Assembly: GCA_040905905.1 (NCBI GenBank)
Contig: JBBDQN010000004.1
Coordinates: forward strand, 1 to 58,521
DNA length: 58,521 nt
Reading direction: 5' to 3'
From: JAICND01 sp040905905
GTDB lineage: Bacteria > Actinomycetota > Acidimicrobiia > Spongiisociales > ZC4RG35
In this document: positions 17,678 to 25,817 of the stretch, one piece after another
Position numbering within the stretch: the stretch's first letter is position 1
How the letters are laid out: each line of letters opens with the position of its first letter
The notes under the pieces: model-generated
The model's database searches: none
What the model saw: only the letters and a program-made list of their open reading frames with translations
Told to the model about the DNA's origin: nothing
Made by a program: the position numbers and the translations under genes

Positions 17678-18991
17678 TTATTCGGTAAGGGCGGCCTGGA
17701 TGTAGATATCCAGAGCAGGGTCGGGACCATTCTCACCCAGGGTGACGACTCGATATGACGCCGCCGCCGGCTCGCCGGCATCGACGAACTCATACGGCCC
17801 GCCAATGCCGTCGTAGTCGATGTCAGTGGTTCCACCGTTGATCAGTTCGATGCAAGCGGCGAAGGTGGTGCATTTCTCACCACCCCGGGTGACATCGTTG
17901 ATCTGGGCTGCGATCTCGATCGGATCAAGGCTGCCGGCTACCGCGGCGGCCAGGGCGGTGATCACAACGGCGTCGTAGGTCTCGGCGCCGTAGTCGTAGA
18001 TCCCGCCGAGTCCACCGTCGACCATGGTGTCGAGGCGGGCGGTGAAATCGGTGATCGTCGACAGGTCGACCGAGGGAGTGGTTCCCTGCATGCCGGCCAG
18101 GATCGAAGGATCTGCCAACTCGGTGTGAAGGCCGCCAATGTTGCCGTCAACACCCCATACGGCCTTGCCCGACGCCGGTCCGATACCGCGGGCATGCATC
18201 GTCTCGAGAATGAGGGCGCCCTCCTCGAAGCTGATCACGACGATCACGTCAGGGTCGGCCTCGACCAGCTGGTCTACTTCGGCATCAAAGGTGGTGACGC
18301 CTTCCGGTGGATAGGCAATGAAAGGCTCGACCTCGCCACCAAGGGACTCGTATACCTCCCGGAAACGCTCAGCCAGACCTTCGCCATATGGCTCCTGGCG
18401 ATAGATGACACCTGCGGTCAAGCCATCCGCCGCCACCAGGTCGGCGAGAATCGTGCCCTGGAGGAAGTCGGAAGGAGCGGTCCGGAAATACAGCCCATTG
18501 TCGTCATAGGTTGACAACAACTGCGATGTATTAGCTGGCGAGAACTGGATGACTCCAGCTCCGGTGATCTTGTCGATCACGGTGAAGGTCACCGACGACG
18601 AGGCGGCGCCAAATATGGCGTGGACGCCGGCCGCCAGATGTCCGTCGACGGTCGGGTTGGCAATGTCGGCCGAGGTATCGCCGGAGTCTCCCGGGATCCA
18701 GACCACATCGGCACCAAGGACGCCACCGGCGGCATTGATGTCGTCAACCGCCAACAGGGCGCCGGCGATCTCCGGTGGGCCCAAGAACGCCAACGAACCG
18801 GTCTCCGGCAGCAGACCACCAAACGTCAGCGACTCACCCGTTCCACCGGTGGTTGTGGGGCCTGCCGCCGTCGTCGTGGTAGCGCCTGCAGCTGTGGTGG
18901 TTGTTGTGCCACCCGTGCCTCCACAGGCGGCGAGAATCAGTCCGAGCAGTGCAATGAGGAGAACCCCCCGCACGTGCTTCGTTTGTCTCAT
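17678..18991 (-). CDS. Branched-chain-type ABC substrate-binding lipoprotein
   Basis: 437-residue periplasmic-binding protein type I (LivJ-like). The signal peptide ends in the lipobox 'LILAACGG', followed by a Thr-rich linker, then the binding domain starting 'ESLTFGGLLPETGSLAFLGPPEIAGALLAVDDINAAGG'. ATG 18991 has GGAAGGA nine bases upstream; the longer frame upstream has no signal. It is on the strand opposite to the H-M-G-F operon and ends 611 bases from livF with a PfpI-like gene between. It is presumably the receptor for that importer, with its own promoter and terminator, allowing the excess of receptor over transporter typical of such systems. Confidence 0.9.
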   Translation of the reverse strand: MRQTKHVRGVLLIALLGLILAACGGTGGTTTTTAAGATTTTAAGPTTTGGTGESLTFGGLLPETGSLAFLGPPEIAGALLAVDDINAAGGVLGADVVWIPGDSGDTSADIANPTVDGHLAAGVHAIFGAASSSVTFTVIDKITGAGVIQFSPANTSQLLSTYDDNGLYFRTAPSDFLQGTILADLVAADGLTAGVIYRQEPYGEGLAERFREVYESLGGEVEPFIAYPPEGVTTFDAEVDQLVEADPDVIVVISFEEGALILETMHARGIGPASGKAVWGVDGNIGGLHTELADPSILAGMQGTTPSVDLSTITDFTARLDTMVDGGLGGIYDYGAETYDAVVITALAAAVAGSLDPIEIAAQINDVTRGGEKCTTFAACIELINGGTTDIDYDGIGGPYEFVDAGEPAAASYRVVTLGENGPDPALDIYIQAALTE

Positions 18992-19101
18992 ACTCTCATT
19001 CCTTCCATTTTCCGGATAGCCCCAAAGGGCATCGGGGCAGGATAGCCGTGGGTAAACCTCCGAGTCATGTCCGGCGAGCCGTTTGGTTACCGTCTGTCCA
19101 C

Positions 19102-19812
19102 ATGACTGAGGAGATCGCGGCCCGGGATGCATATACCGCATCAGCCGAGGGCCAGGTTCTGGAAATCATCCCGGAAGGCGTGGTTCTCGATCGGACCGTC
19201 TTCTATGCCCGAGGAGGAGGACAACCCGGCGACCTCGGCGTGATCAGATTCGACGGCGGTGAGGTGGCGGTGACCGACACTTTTCGCGCGGGTGGAAAGG
19301 TTCTCCATATTGTTGACTCGATAGATGCGCTCGAGCCCGGTATGGAGATAGAGGGGTTGATCGACTGGGAGCGCCGATATCGGACTATGCGCACCCACAC
19401 GGCGCTGCATGCTTTGTCAGGGGTGGTGTGGCGGGACTACGGCGCCAAGGTCACCGGCGGCAATATGGAGCCGGGTGTCGCCCGTATGGACTTCGAACTC
19501 GAATCGATGTCGGTCGAGTTCGGTCGGGAGGTGGAACGGATTCTCAACGAGGAACTGGTGCGGGGTTATCCGGCCGAGGTTTTGTTTCTGGCACGCGAGG
19601 AGGCCCTGGCCGACCCGGATCTGATCCGGACCAAGGTGAACCTCATCCCTGACTACGTCAACGAGATCCGGGTCATCGACATCGTTGGCCTGGACCGTCA
19701 AGCTGATGGTGGCACTCATGTCCGCTCGACCCTCGAGGTCGGTTCGGTGCGGGTGGTGAAAACCGAGTCGAAGGGCAAGGCCAACAAGAGAATGCGGATA
19801 GAGCTTGCGTAG
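19102..19812 (+). CDS. Alanyl-tRNA editing protein (AlaX-like)
   Basis: 236-residue free-standing homologue of the AlaRS editing domain, which hydrolyses mischarged Ser- or Gly-tRNA-Ala. The glycine-rich 'FYARGGGQPGDLG' and zinc motif HxxxH (His99 and His103 in 'MRTHTALHALSG') are intact. The second motif reads 'QADGGTHVRSTLEVG', with Asp202 where AlaRS has Cys, and His206 kept; some AlaX proteins share this. ATG 19102 begins the conserved N-terminus; no ribosome site is visible, so it may be leaderless. It is divergent from the receptor gene. Confidence 0.85.
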   Translation: MTEEIAARDAYTASAEGQVLEIIPEGVVLDRTVFYARGGGQPGDLGVIRFDGGEVAVTDTFRAGGKVLHIVDSIDALEPGMEIEGLIDWERRYRTMRTHTALHALSGVVWRDYGAKVTGGNMEPGVARMDFELESMSVEFGREVERILNEELVRGYPAEVLFLAREEALADPDLIRTKVNLIPDYVNEIRVIDIVGLDRQADGGTHVRSTLEVGSVRVVKTESKGKANKRMRIELA

Positions 19813-19827
19813 CAAGCCCGATCCCCA

Positions 19828-19895
19828 GTGGTGGGATGTGAGTGGTGAGTCTTGAGTATTGAAACCCACCACCCATTACTAACCACCCACCACTC
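19828..19895. repeat. Two facing arrays of a degenerate 7-base repeat (GTGGTGR)
   Basis: Left side: five consecutive heptamers of consensus GTGGTGA from 19828 to 19862. Right side: four heptamers of the complementary unit from about 19865 to 19895, read on the minus strand as GTGGTGG, GTGGTTA, GTAATGG, GTGGTGG. It fills nearly all of the gap between the AlaX-like stop and the GTG start of the CvpA-CAP gene, whose ribosome site would lie at its edge. It shares its unit with the array at 38125-38190. Confidence 0.8.
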
Positions 19896-19898
19896 GAA

Positions 19899-20864
19899 GT
19901 GATCGATTTCGTCATCGGCGTCTATCTGGCCGGGCTGGCTGTGCGGGGATGGATCCGTGGCCTCATCCGCGAGCTGCTGGACCTGGTCGGTCTGGTTGTG
20001 GGAGCGGTGGTGGCCTTCCGACTCTCGGGGCCGGTCGGGGACTTCTTGACCGATCGATTTGGTGTTACCTCTGAGTGGGCCCGCATCGGCGCCGGCGTGG
20101 TTCTCTTCACCGGAGTGGGCGTTGGTCTGGCGGTCGCTGCCCGCGCGGTGACCAGGATCATGGATCTGCCCGGCCTCAATTTGGTCAACCGCATTGGGGG
20201 GAGTGTTGTTGCTGCTGCCTGGGGAGCGTTGTTGCTGGCGGTGATCCTCACCATCCTCCGGGTCTTTCCCATCGGTGGCCTGTCCGAAGACATCGAGCAG
20301 TCGCAGGTGGCCTCGGCCCTGGCCGGCCCCGACTCGGTACCGGTCCGCTTTCTCACCACGGTGGGGGGCGAGAGAGTTGCGTCGGCGGTGGTCCTCCTGG
20401 AAAACCTGGCCGGAGGTCGGAGGGTTGTGGTGGAAGGAGACGAGCGAGTCGAACTGGAACCGGTTCCAGTCGAGAGCCTGCGACCTGCCCCTGCGTCAGC
20501 CGAGGAGTTGTATGTGATGCTCAACCGCGAGCGTCTGACGGCCGGTATCGACCTGTTGGCCTGGTCAGAGGAGTTGGCCGAGGTCGGCTCGGTCCATGCC
20601 AACGAGTTGTACCGGGATGGCTACCTGGCTCATGCCTCCCCCCTGACTGGTGTCGTCAACGATCGGGTGAGGACGCGAGGTGTCAGCCTGGCGTTTGTGG
20701 GTGAGGCGATCGGCCTGGCTTCCACCACCAGAGCGGTGCAGACAGCCCTGATGGAGTCACCTTCCAACCGAACCACCCTGCTTAGCACCTCTTATGACCG
20801 GGTCGGAATCGGAGTGGTGGCGGGCCCGTACGGTTTGTTGGTAGTGGCGGTACTGGGCGGGTGA
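19899..20864 (+). CDS. CvpA-like membrane domain fused to CAP (SCP) domain
   Basis: 321 residues. Residues 1-150 are a CvpA/colicin V production-like region: four hydrophobic helices beginning 'VIGVYLAGLAVRGWIRGLIRELLDLVGLVVGAVVAF'. Residues about 195-321 are a CAP/SCP domain like those of bacterial YkwD proteins ('AEELYVMLNRERLTAGIDLLAWSEELAEVGSVHANELYRDGYLAHASPLTG', then 'NRTTLLSTSYDRVGIGVV'), with the conserved His and Glu. A similar membrane-serine-protease relative (Rv3671c) also uses a CvpA-like anchor. GTG 19899 starts the first helix. Role unknown; the CAP domain is inferred to face outside. Confidence 0.8.
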   Translation: MIDFVIGVYLAGLAVRGWIRGLIRELLDLVGLVVGAVVAFRLSGPVGDFLTDRFGVTSEWARIGAGVVLFTGVGVGLAVAARAVTRIMDLPGLNLVNRIGGSVVAAAWGALLLAVILTILRVFPIGGLSEDIEQSQVASALAGPDSVPVRFLTTVGGERVASAVVLLENLAGGRRVVVEGDERVELEPVPVESLRPAPASAEELYVMLNRERLTAGIDLLAWSEELAEVGSVHANELYRDGYLAHASPLTGVVNDRVRTRGVSLAFVGEAIGLASTTRAVQTALMESPSNRTTLLSTSYDRVGIGVVAGPYGLLVVAVLGG

Positions 20865-20895
20865 CGCGGAGGAGGGCCAGGACCCTCTAGGTCCG

Positions 20896-20943
20896 TTCTT
20901 GCGTAGAAACACGCCCGAAAACGGCGTTGGATGTACGCAAGAA
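20896..20943. repeat. Structured palindromic element, copy 1
   Basis: Outer arms TTCTTGCGTA and TACGCAAGAA are perfectly complementary; inside, ACGCC/GGCGT form a second five-base stem around a CGAAAAC loop. It sits between two convergent genes and can act as a terminator in both directions. Sequence outside the paired bases, such as GTAGAAAC and GAAAACGGCG, is shared with the copy at 42578-42633, so it is a repeat family and not just a chance hairpin. Confidence 0.8.
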
Positions 20944-20950
20944 AGGATGG

Positions 20951-22381
20951 TTAAGCCACCCTCGTGCCCCGGGCTGCCGTCAACAGGTCGGCGGTGGCAT
21001 CCTGGAGGGCAACCGCCACCCGGTCGGTGTCAGGGATGGCATCGAAATCGGCGTGGATTCCCCACTGCAGACGACCGTCAAAGGAAAATATGGCCAGGCC
21101 CAGACCATGTTGCGACCAGAGGGGAACAATCGGGTAGTTCGCCACCATCCTCGATTCCAACAGATACATCGGAAACTGCGGCCCGGGCACATTGGTGACT
21201 GTCAGATTGAACGGACGGATCAGGGGCCCGACGACCCGGTTGGCGAGAGAAATCAGGGTCAGCGGGGTTCCCCGGGACAACTCGACCAGCGTTGCAGCCC
21301 CAAGAGCCTGGTTGGTCGACTTGAGCCTGCTTGTCTCGGCTTTGATCTGGCTTAGTCGGGCCACCGGATCGGCTTCTGCGAGTGGCAGGTTGACGAGCCA
21401 CATCGCCACCTGATTGCCCAGGGCGCCACGCTGATCGGCTGATCTGGTCGACACTGGATTCATGACCCGGAATTCGATGTCGGCCAATTGGAATCCCCGA
21501 TCCTCAAGCAGAAACTGTCTCAATGCCCCCGCCACGATGGCGAGTATCACGTCGTTCACCGATCCCCCTAAGGCGTTCTTGATCTCCTTCACCTCGGCCA
21601 GCGGAGTCTCGGTCCAGTCGAAGCGGCGGTTGGGTCCCAGGTCGGGATTGAGAGGAGTTCTTGAAGCGGTGGTCAGCCATCCCGATCGCAGGGAGGCCAA
21701 AGCGGCCTGCGCCCTCCCGCCCAGGGCCGATGCCATCTCGCGTCCCCTGGTTCGCATGGTCGGGATGTTGGTCAGGGTGTCGAGGGTGCGGCGGGCGGCG
21801 CGAGCGGCTTCGGCAACGACGAGCTGGCTGTTGCTGGGAGCCGGCCGGGGCGTCCACTCGGGGGCGACCTCTACCTCGGCAGTGGGCACGACGTTGAGGA
21901 GGATGGTGGTCAGGTCCACTCCCGAGACCCCGTCGATCATGCAATGGTGGATCTTGGCGATGATCGCAAACCGATCGTTCTCCAGACCTTCGACCACCCA
22001 CAGTTCCCACAAGGGCTTGGCCCGGTCGAGCTGTTGGCTGACGATCCGCCCGGTCAGCCGCTTGAGCTGATCGTCGGTGCCGGGGCGGGGGAGGCTGGTG
22101 TGGCGAACATGAAAATCGAAGTTGAAATGGTCGTCATCGACCCAGACTGGGCGGTTGAGACCTGGGATAAACGCCAGTCGCTGCCGGTAGCGTGGGATGT
22201 ATTGCAATTTGCCGATGATGTGGCCGCGCACCCGCTCGATGTCGATTCCACCTGCGGGCTGACGCAGGGGCTCAGCCTGGAAAATGGCTACCCCGGCCAC
22301 ATGCATGTGGGTCGTGGGAGTCTCCAGAGCCAGAAACGAAGAGTCGAGATAGGTCAGCGGCTCGAAGTAGGGGACGGACAT
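20951..22381 (-). CDS. Wax ester synthase/diacylglycerol acyltransferase (WS/DGAT)
   Basis: 476-residue acyltransferase that makes triacylglycerol or wax esters from acyl-CoA. The catalytic HHxxxDG is 'IHHCMIDGVSG', preceded by 'PLWELWVVEGLENDRFAIIAK' as usual. 'NDVILAIVAGALRQFL' and 'NVPGPQFPMYLL' match conserved C-terminal blocks. Length is normal. ATG 22381 ('MSVPYFEPLTYLDSSFLALE') gives the family N-terminus; extra upstream codons lie inside the neighbouring transporter gene. It is 13 bases downstream of the KimA-like gene and probably co-transcribed. Such enzymes are common in lipid-storing actinobacteria. Confidence 0.92.
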   Translation of the reverse strand: MSVPYFEPLTYLDSSFLALETPTTHMHVAGVAIFQAEPLRQPAGGIDIERVRGHIIGKLQYIPRYRQRLAFIPGLNRPVWVDDDHFNFDFHVRHTSLPRPGTDDQLKRLTGRIVSQQLDRAKPLWELWVVEGLENDRFAIIAKIHHCMIDGVSGVDLTTILLNVVPTAEVEVAPEWTPRPAPSNSQLVVAEAARAARRTLDTLTNIPTMRTRGREMASALGGRAQAALASLRSGWLTTASRTPLNPDLGPNRRFDWTETPLAEVKEIKNALGGSVNDVILAIVAGALRQFLLEDRGFQLADIEFRVMNPVSTRSADQRGALGNQVAMWLVNLPLAEADPVARLSQIKAETSRLKSTNQALGAATLVELSRGTPLTLISLANRVVGPLIRPFNLTVTNVPGPQFPMYLLESRMVANYPIVPLWSQHGLGLAIFSFDGRLQWGIHADFDAIPDTDRVAVALQDATADLLTAARGTRVA

Positions 22382-22394
22382 GACCGAGCCCAGG

Positions 22395-24758
22395 TTATAG
22401 GTCTGGAGCACCTCCCGGCCCGGGATGAGGATTCGATTCCTCGGAGGCGGCTGGTTCGGTCCCGTTCTCGATTGTGGCCAGATGCCACGGGACCGAGCTG
22501 ACTGCCACCCCCGGTTCAAAGATGAGGGTGGCTTTGATCGCAAAGGCCGTCTGGTTGTGGAGGATCTGGCTCCAGAATCCGGGCACCACGAACTCAGGGA
22601 TCACCACGTGGATGAGAGTCGCGTCGGGAGCGTCCCGGCGCAGGCGGCGAACGTAGCGAAGGAGGGGTCGGGTGATACCCCGATAGGGGCTTTCGAGGAT
22701 CGTCAAAGGTCCCAGGTCGGGGTCCCAACTCATCAGCAAGCGGTCGCGTTGCTCTTCGTCAATGTTCAGGTGGGCGGCAACCGTCACCTCGGAACCGAGC
22801 ATTTTCACATAGGCCAGAGCCCGTCGCACCGGAATCGTCATGTCTGCCGTCAGCACGACCACCTCCTGGCGAGTGATGTGGTCGGGGTCGGCGATTTCGT
22901 CGCGGCGGCGCACCCGGGGTCGGTGATAAGTGAGATCGGTGACCACTACTCGCGGAACAAAGAGCAACAGCAACTTGACGACCAGTCCGTGGGGATGGGT
23001 CACCAGCGACCCCAGGCGTCGTCTCCGTACCAACTCGGGGATGATCACGGTTACGAAGGACTCCGGACTGGCGTCGACCTGCTCCTCGATGTAGTCGCGC
23101 AACGTTCGAAAGGGTCGACCCTGATCGCTTTCCAGCAGGTGCAACGTATGGTTTGGATATAGGCGGTCCCAGGTGTCGATCAAGTCTTCGTCACCGGGCT
23201 CTCCCACGTGAACCACGGTGATCGCTTCCGGGTGGATCATCTCGGCGTATTCGATGGCTCGCTGGGTAGCCCGGCCGGTGTGGCTGGCCAAGACGATTGC
23301 TCGGTTCGAGATCGGGGCTTGTGGCTCGGCGGCCAACCGCAACCTATCGGCTACGCCTAGGTAGTGCCGCCGGATGCCGAGCATTCCCACAGCCACAACG
23401 GCGATCGCGAGTATCGCGATCCACGCCCCATGAGTGAACTTCGCTGAGGCGATTACCACCAGGACGATGGCGGTGGTGATGCCGCCGATAGTGTTTATGG
23501 TGGCCGATCGCCGCCACCCAGGCTCGCGAGTACGGAACCACCGGCTGACCATCCCAAATTGGGACAGCGTGAAGCAAAGGAAAACGCCGACCACGTACAG
23601 CTGCACAAGGCGACTCACGCGGGCATCGAAGACCCAGATCAACAAGCCGGCGACCGTCGCCAGGACTAGAACACCATTTGAGAACACCAAGCGGTCGCCC
23701 AGACTCCGGAGCTGACGCGGCATCAACTTGTGTCGCGCCAGGATCGCAGACAAGCGCGGAAAGTCCTGATAGGCGGTGTTAGCCGCGAGGAACAAGATGC
23801 CGGCCGTGAACACCTGTAACAGCCAGAACCCAGCCCCCTCCGAGAATGCCGCTCTACCGAGTTGGGAGATGACCGTGCCGTAAGTGTCGACGGTTTCTTC
23901 AGAGATTCTCACGTTGAAGAGGCGGGCCAGTGTCGAGATCCCGAGGAACATCGAGATAGCGATTGCACCCATCATGACCAGGGTGGTTGTCGCATTCTTG
24001 GCCTTGGGAGGACGGAAGGCAGGAACTCCGTCGGCGATTGCCTCGACACCGGTCAGAGCGGTTGAGCCCGACGCAAAAGCGCGGAGCAGGAGAAAGAGCG
24101 ACAGGCTCCCAACTTCGGGTATGAGTTCGGCCGAAGCTGAGATCGCTTGGGGGCACACGCCGTCAGCACATCTAACAAACCCGGTCACGATCATCGTCAT
24201 TACGGTCGCGATGAAGGCGTAAGTTGGAAGCGCGAAGAGCAGAGACGATTCCTTAGCCCCCCGCAAATTGGTGATCGTAATGAGCAGGAGGACTCCGATG
24301 CTGATCAAAACTCGGTAGGGGAGGGCGGCCGGGAAAGCCGAGGTGATGGCCGCAGTCCCCGCCGATACCGAAACGGCCACGGTCAAGGTGTAGTCGGTGA
24401 GTAGAGCCGAGGCGGCGGTAACGCCCGCGTGCAAGCCGAGATTCTCGTAGGTGACCATGAACGCACCCCCGCCACCCGGGTAGGCGCGAATCATCGGCGG
24501 ATGGGCGGCGATCACAATTACAAAGAGGAGCGCGATCGCAAGCGTGATCGGGCTGAGGTAAGAGAGGGCGCCGACTCCGGCCAGGGCGAGCACCAACATG
24601 GCCTCTTCGGTCGCGTAGGAGACGGACGAAATGGCATCGGAAGAAAAGACCGGAAGAGCCAGGTACTTGGGGAGCAACTGATGCTCCGCCTCGTCTGAAG
24701 CCAGAGGCCTTCCGATCAATCGACGCTTGAAGTCAGCCCAACGAACCAAACCCTCCAC
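22395..24758 (-). CDS. KimA-like APC-superfamily potassium transporter
   Basis: 787 residues: about 12 helices of an APC-type transporter (1-490) and a C-terminal cytoplasmic region with two Usp-like alpha/beta repeats (about 500-770). The N-terminal pattern 'LASDEAEHQLLPKYLALPVFSSDAISSVSYATEE' and 'PMIRAYPGGGGAFMVTYENLG' match KimA/YdaO, the high-affinity K+/H+ symporter that c-di-AMP inhibits in Bacillus. Potassium as substrate is inferred from family. DisA, the c-di-AMP maker, is encoded about 17 kb away. The 78 bases between its start and tRNA-Arg are too short for a full ydaO riboswitch, so control is probably at protein level. Confidence 0.8.
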   Translation of the reverse strand: MEGLVRWADFKRRLIGRPLASDEAEHQLLPKYLALPVFSSDAISSVSYATEEAMLVLALAGVGALSYLSPITLAIALLFVIVIAAHPPMIRAYPGGGGAFMVTYENLGLHAGVTAASALLTDYTLTVAVSVSAGTAAITSAFPAALPYRVLISIGVLLLITITNLRGAKESSLLFALPTYAFIATVMTMIVTGFVRCADGVCPQAISASAELIPEVGSLSLFLLLRAFASGSTALTGVEAIADGVPAFRPPKAKNATTTLVMMGAIAISMFLGISTLARLFNVRISEETVDTYGTVISQLGRAAFSEGAGFWLLQVFTAGILFLAANTAYQDFPRLSAILARHKLMPRQLRSLGDRLVFSNGVLVLATVAGLLIWVFDARVSRLVQLYVVGVFLCFTLSQFGMVSRWFRTREPGWRRSATINTIGGITTAIVLVVIASAKFTHGAWIAILAIAVVAVGMLGIRRHYLGVADRLRLAAEPQAPISNRAIVLASHTGRATQRAIEYAEMIHPEAITVVHVGEPGDEDLIDTWDRLYPNHTLHLLESDQGRPFRTLRDYIEEQVDASPESFVTVIIPELVRRRRLGSLVTHPHGLVVKLLLLFVPRVVVTDLTYHRPRVRRRDEIADPDHITRQEVVVLTADMTIPVRRALAYVKMLGSEVTVAAHLNIDEEQRDRLLMSWDPDLGPLTILESPYRGITRPLLRYVRRLRRDAPDATLIHVVIPEFVVPGFWSQILHNQTAFAIKATLIFEPGVAVSSVPWHLATIENGTEPAASEESNPHPGPGGAPDL

Positions 24759-24836
24759 GCCGACACGAAGGCGCTTTGAGCCACGTTATCCGATCGAAGG
24801 GCTTGGACGAAATCATTCGCGATTGACGTGGATTGG

Positions 24837-24910
24837 TGCGCCCGGAGGGATTCGAACCCCCGACGCCCGCCTTAGGACGGCGGCGCTCTATTCCCCTGAG
24901 CTACGGGCGC
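24837..24910 (-). tRNA. tRNA-Arg (anticodon CCT)
   Basis: Complete 74-base cloverleaf on the minus strand. Acceptor stem GCGCCCG/CGGGCGC with discriminator A, anticodon stem CCGCC/GGCGG around loop GTCCTAA (CCT anticodon), T-arm GGGGG-TTCGAAT-CCCTC region intact. No CCA encoded. It lies between the KimA-like gene and the LLM oxidoreductase. Confidence 0.95.
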
Positions 24911-24932
24911 GCAGTTCAATCCTATTGAACCA

Positions 24933-25745
24933 TCAAGAGGCCACCAACCGGTTGCGGTTGACTCCGTCGCGCCATCTCAACCAGTCCCTACCGTCGCTCA
25001 CCTGCCACTCGGGACCGTTGAAGCCAAGGGTGAACTGGCTGAATCCCATGTCGACGTAGGTCATCACATCTGCGCTCAGAAACCGACTCAGATCGTTTGG
25101 TTCGATACCAAGACCCCATTCGATCGCCTGCGGGTCGCGGCCATACCGGTCGCACCACTTCAAAAGCGCAGCCACCTTGGGTTCCAAGTCGGAGGGATGG
25201 TCGGGAAAGCTGGCGTGCCAGCCGTCAGCGTATTGAGCCACCAACCGCAAGGTGACTTGTTCGCCAGCTCCGCCGATCAAGATTGGGGGACGACGCAGTG
25301 GGGCCGGGTTCAGCTTTTCCCAACGGGCGATGATGCGGGGCAGGGCTGTGCCCAGGTCCCGGAGCCGTGAGGGCGCGGTGCCGAACTCATACCCATACTG
25401 GTCGTAGTCGTGGCGGAACCAACCGGAGCCGATGCCAAACACCAGACGGCCTCCGGATATGTGGTCTACCGTCCGGGCCATGTCGGCCAGAAGATCGGGG
25501 TTGCGATACGAGTTGCAGGTGACCAGGGCCCCGATCTCGATACTGCTGGTCTGTTCGGCCCACGCCGCCAACATGCTCCAGCATTCGAAGTGACGGCCGT
25601 CGCGCCCGCCATACAGCGGATGGAAGTGATCCCATGTGTAGAGGAGGTCGTAGCCGAGCTGCTCGGTTTCCGCCACCGCCCGCCGCAGGCCCGGATAGTC
25701 GCCGTGCTGGGGGTGGAGTTGGGCTGCCACTCTGATCGGGCGCAT
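24933..25745 (-). CDS. LLM-class F420-dependent oxidoreductase
   Basis: 270-residue luciferase-like TIM-barrel oxidoreductase. Features are the N-terminal beta strand 'IRVAAQLHPQ', 'LGYDLLYTWDHFHP' and 'HISGGRLVFGIGSGWFRHDYDQYGYEFG', the last being the classic LLM cofactor block. This subgroup in actinobacteria generally uses coenzyme F420 (family knowledge). ATG 25745 starts the barrel; the longer open frame upstream overlaps the divergent NYN gene. Substrate unknown. Confidence 0.88.
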   Translation of the reverse strand: MRPIRVAAQLHPQHGDYPGLRRAVAETEQLGYDLLYTWDHFHPLYGGRDGRHFECWSMLAAWAEQTSSIEIGALVTCNSYRNPDLLADMARTVDHISGGRLVFGIGSGWFRHDYDQYGYEFGTAPSRLRDLGTALPRIIARWEKLNPAPLRRPPILIGGAGEQVTLRLVAQYADGWHASFPDHPSDLEPKVAALLKWCDRYGRDPQAIEWGLGIEPNDLSRFLSADVMTYVDMGFSQFTLGFNGPEWQVSDGRDWLRWRDGVNRNRLVAS

Positions 25746-25817
25746 TCTCGGACCTCTAGTTTCTCGATGACTTTTGCCGTGGACTCTCCGAGTGTACGAG
25801 CACCGTAGACTTCGTCC

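Noticed and set aside
22395..24836. ydaO-type c-di-AMP riboswitch before the KimA-like gene
   Set aside because: Only 78 bases separate the start from tRNA-Arg and no conserved riboswitch cores are visible.
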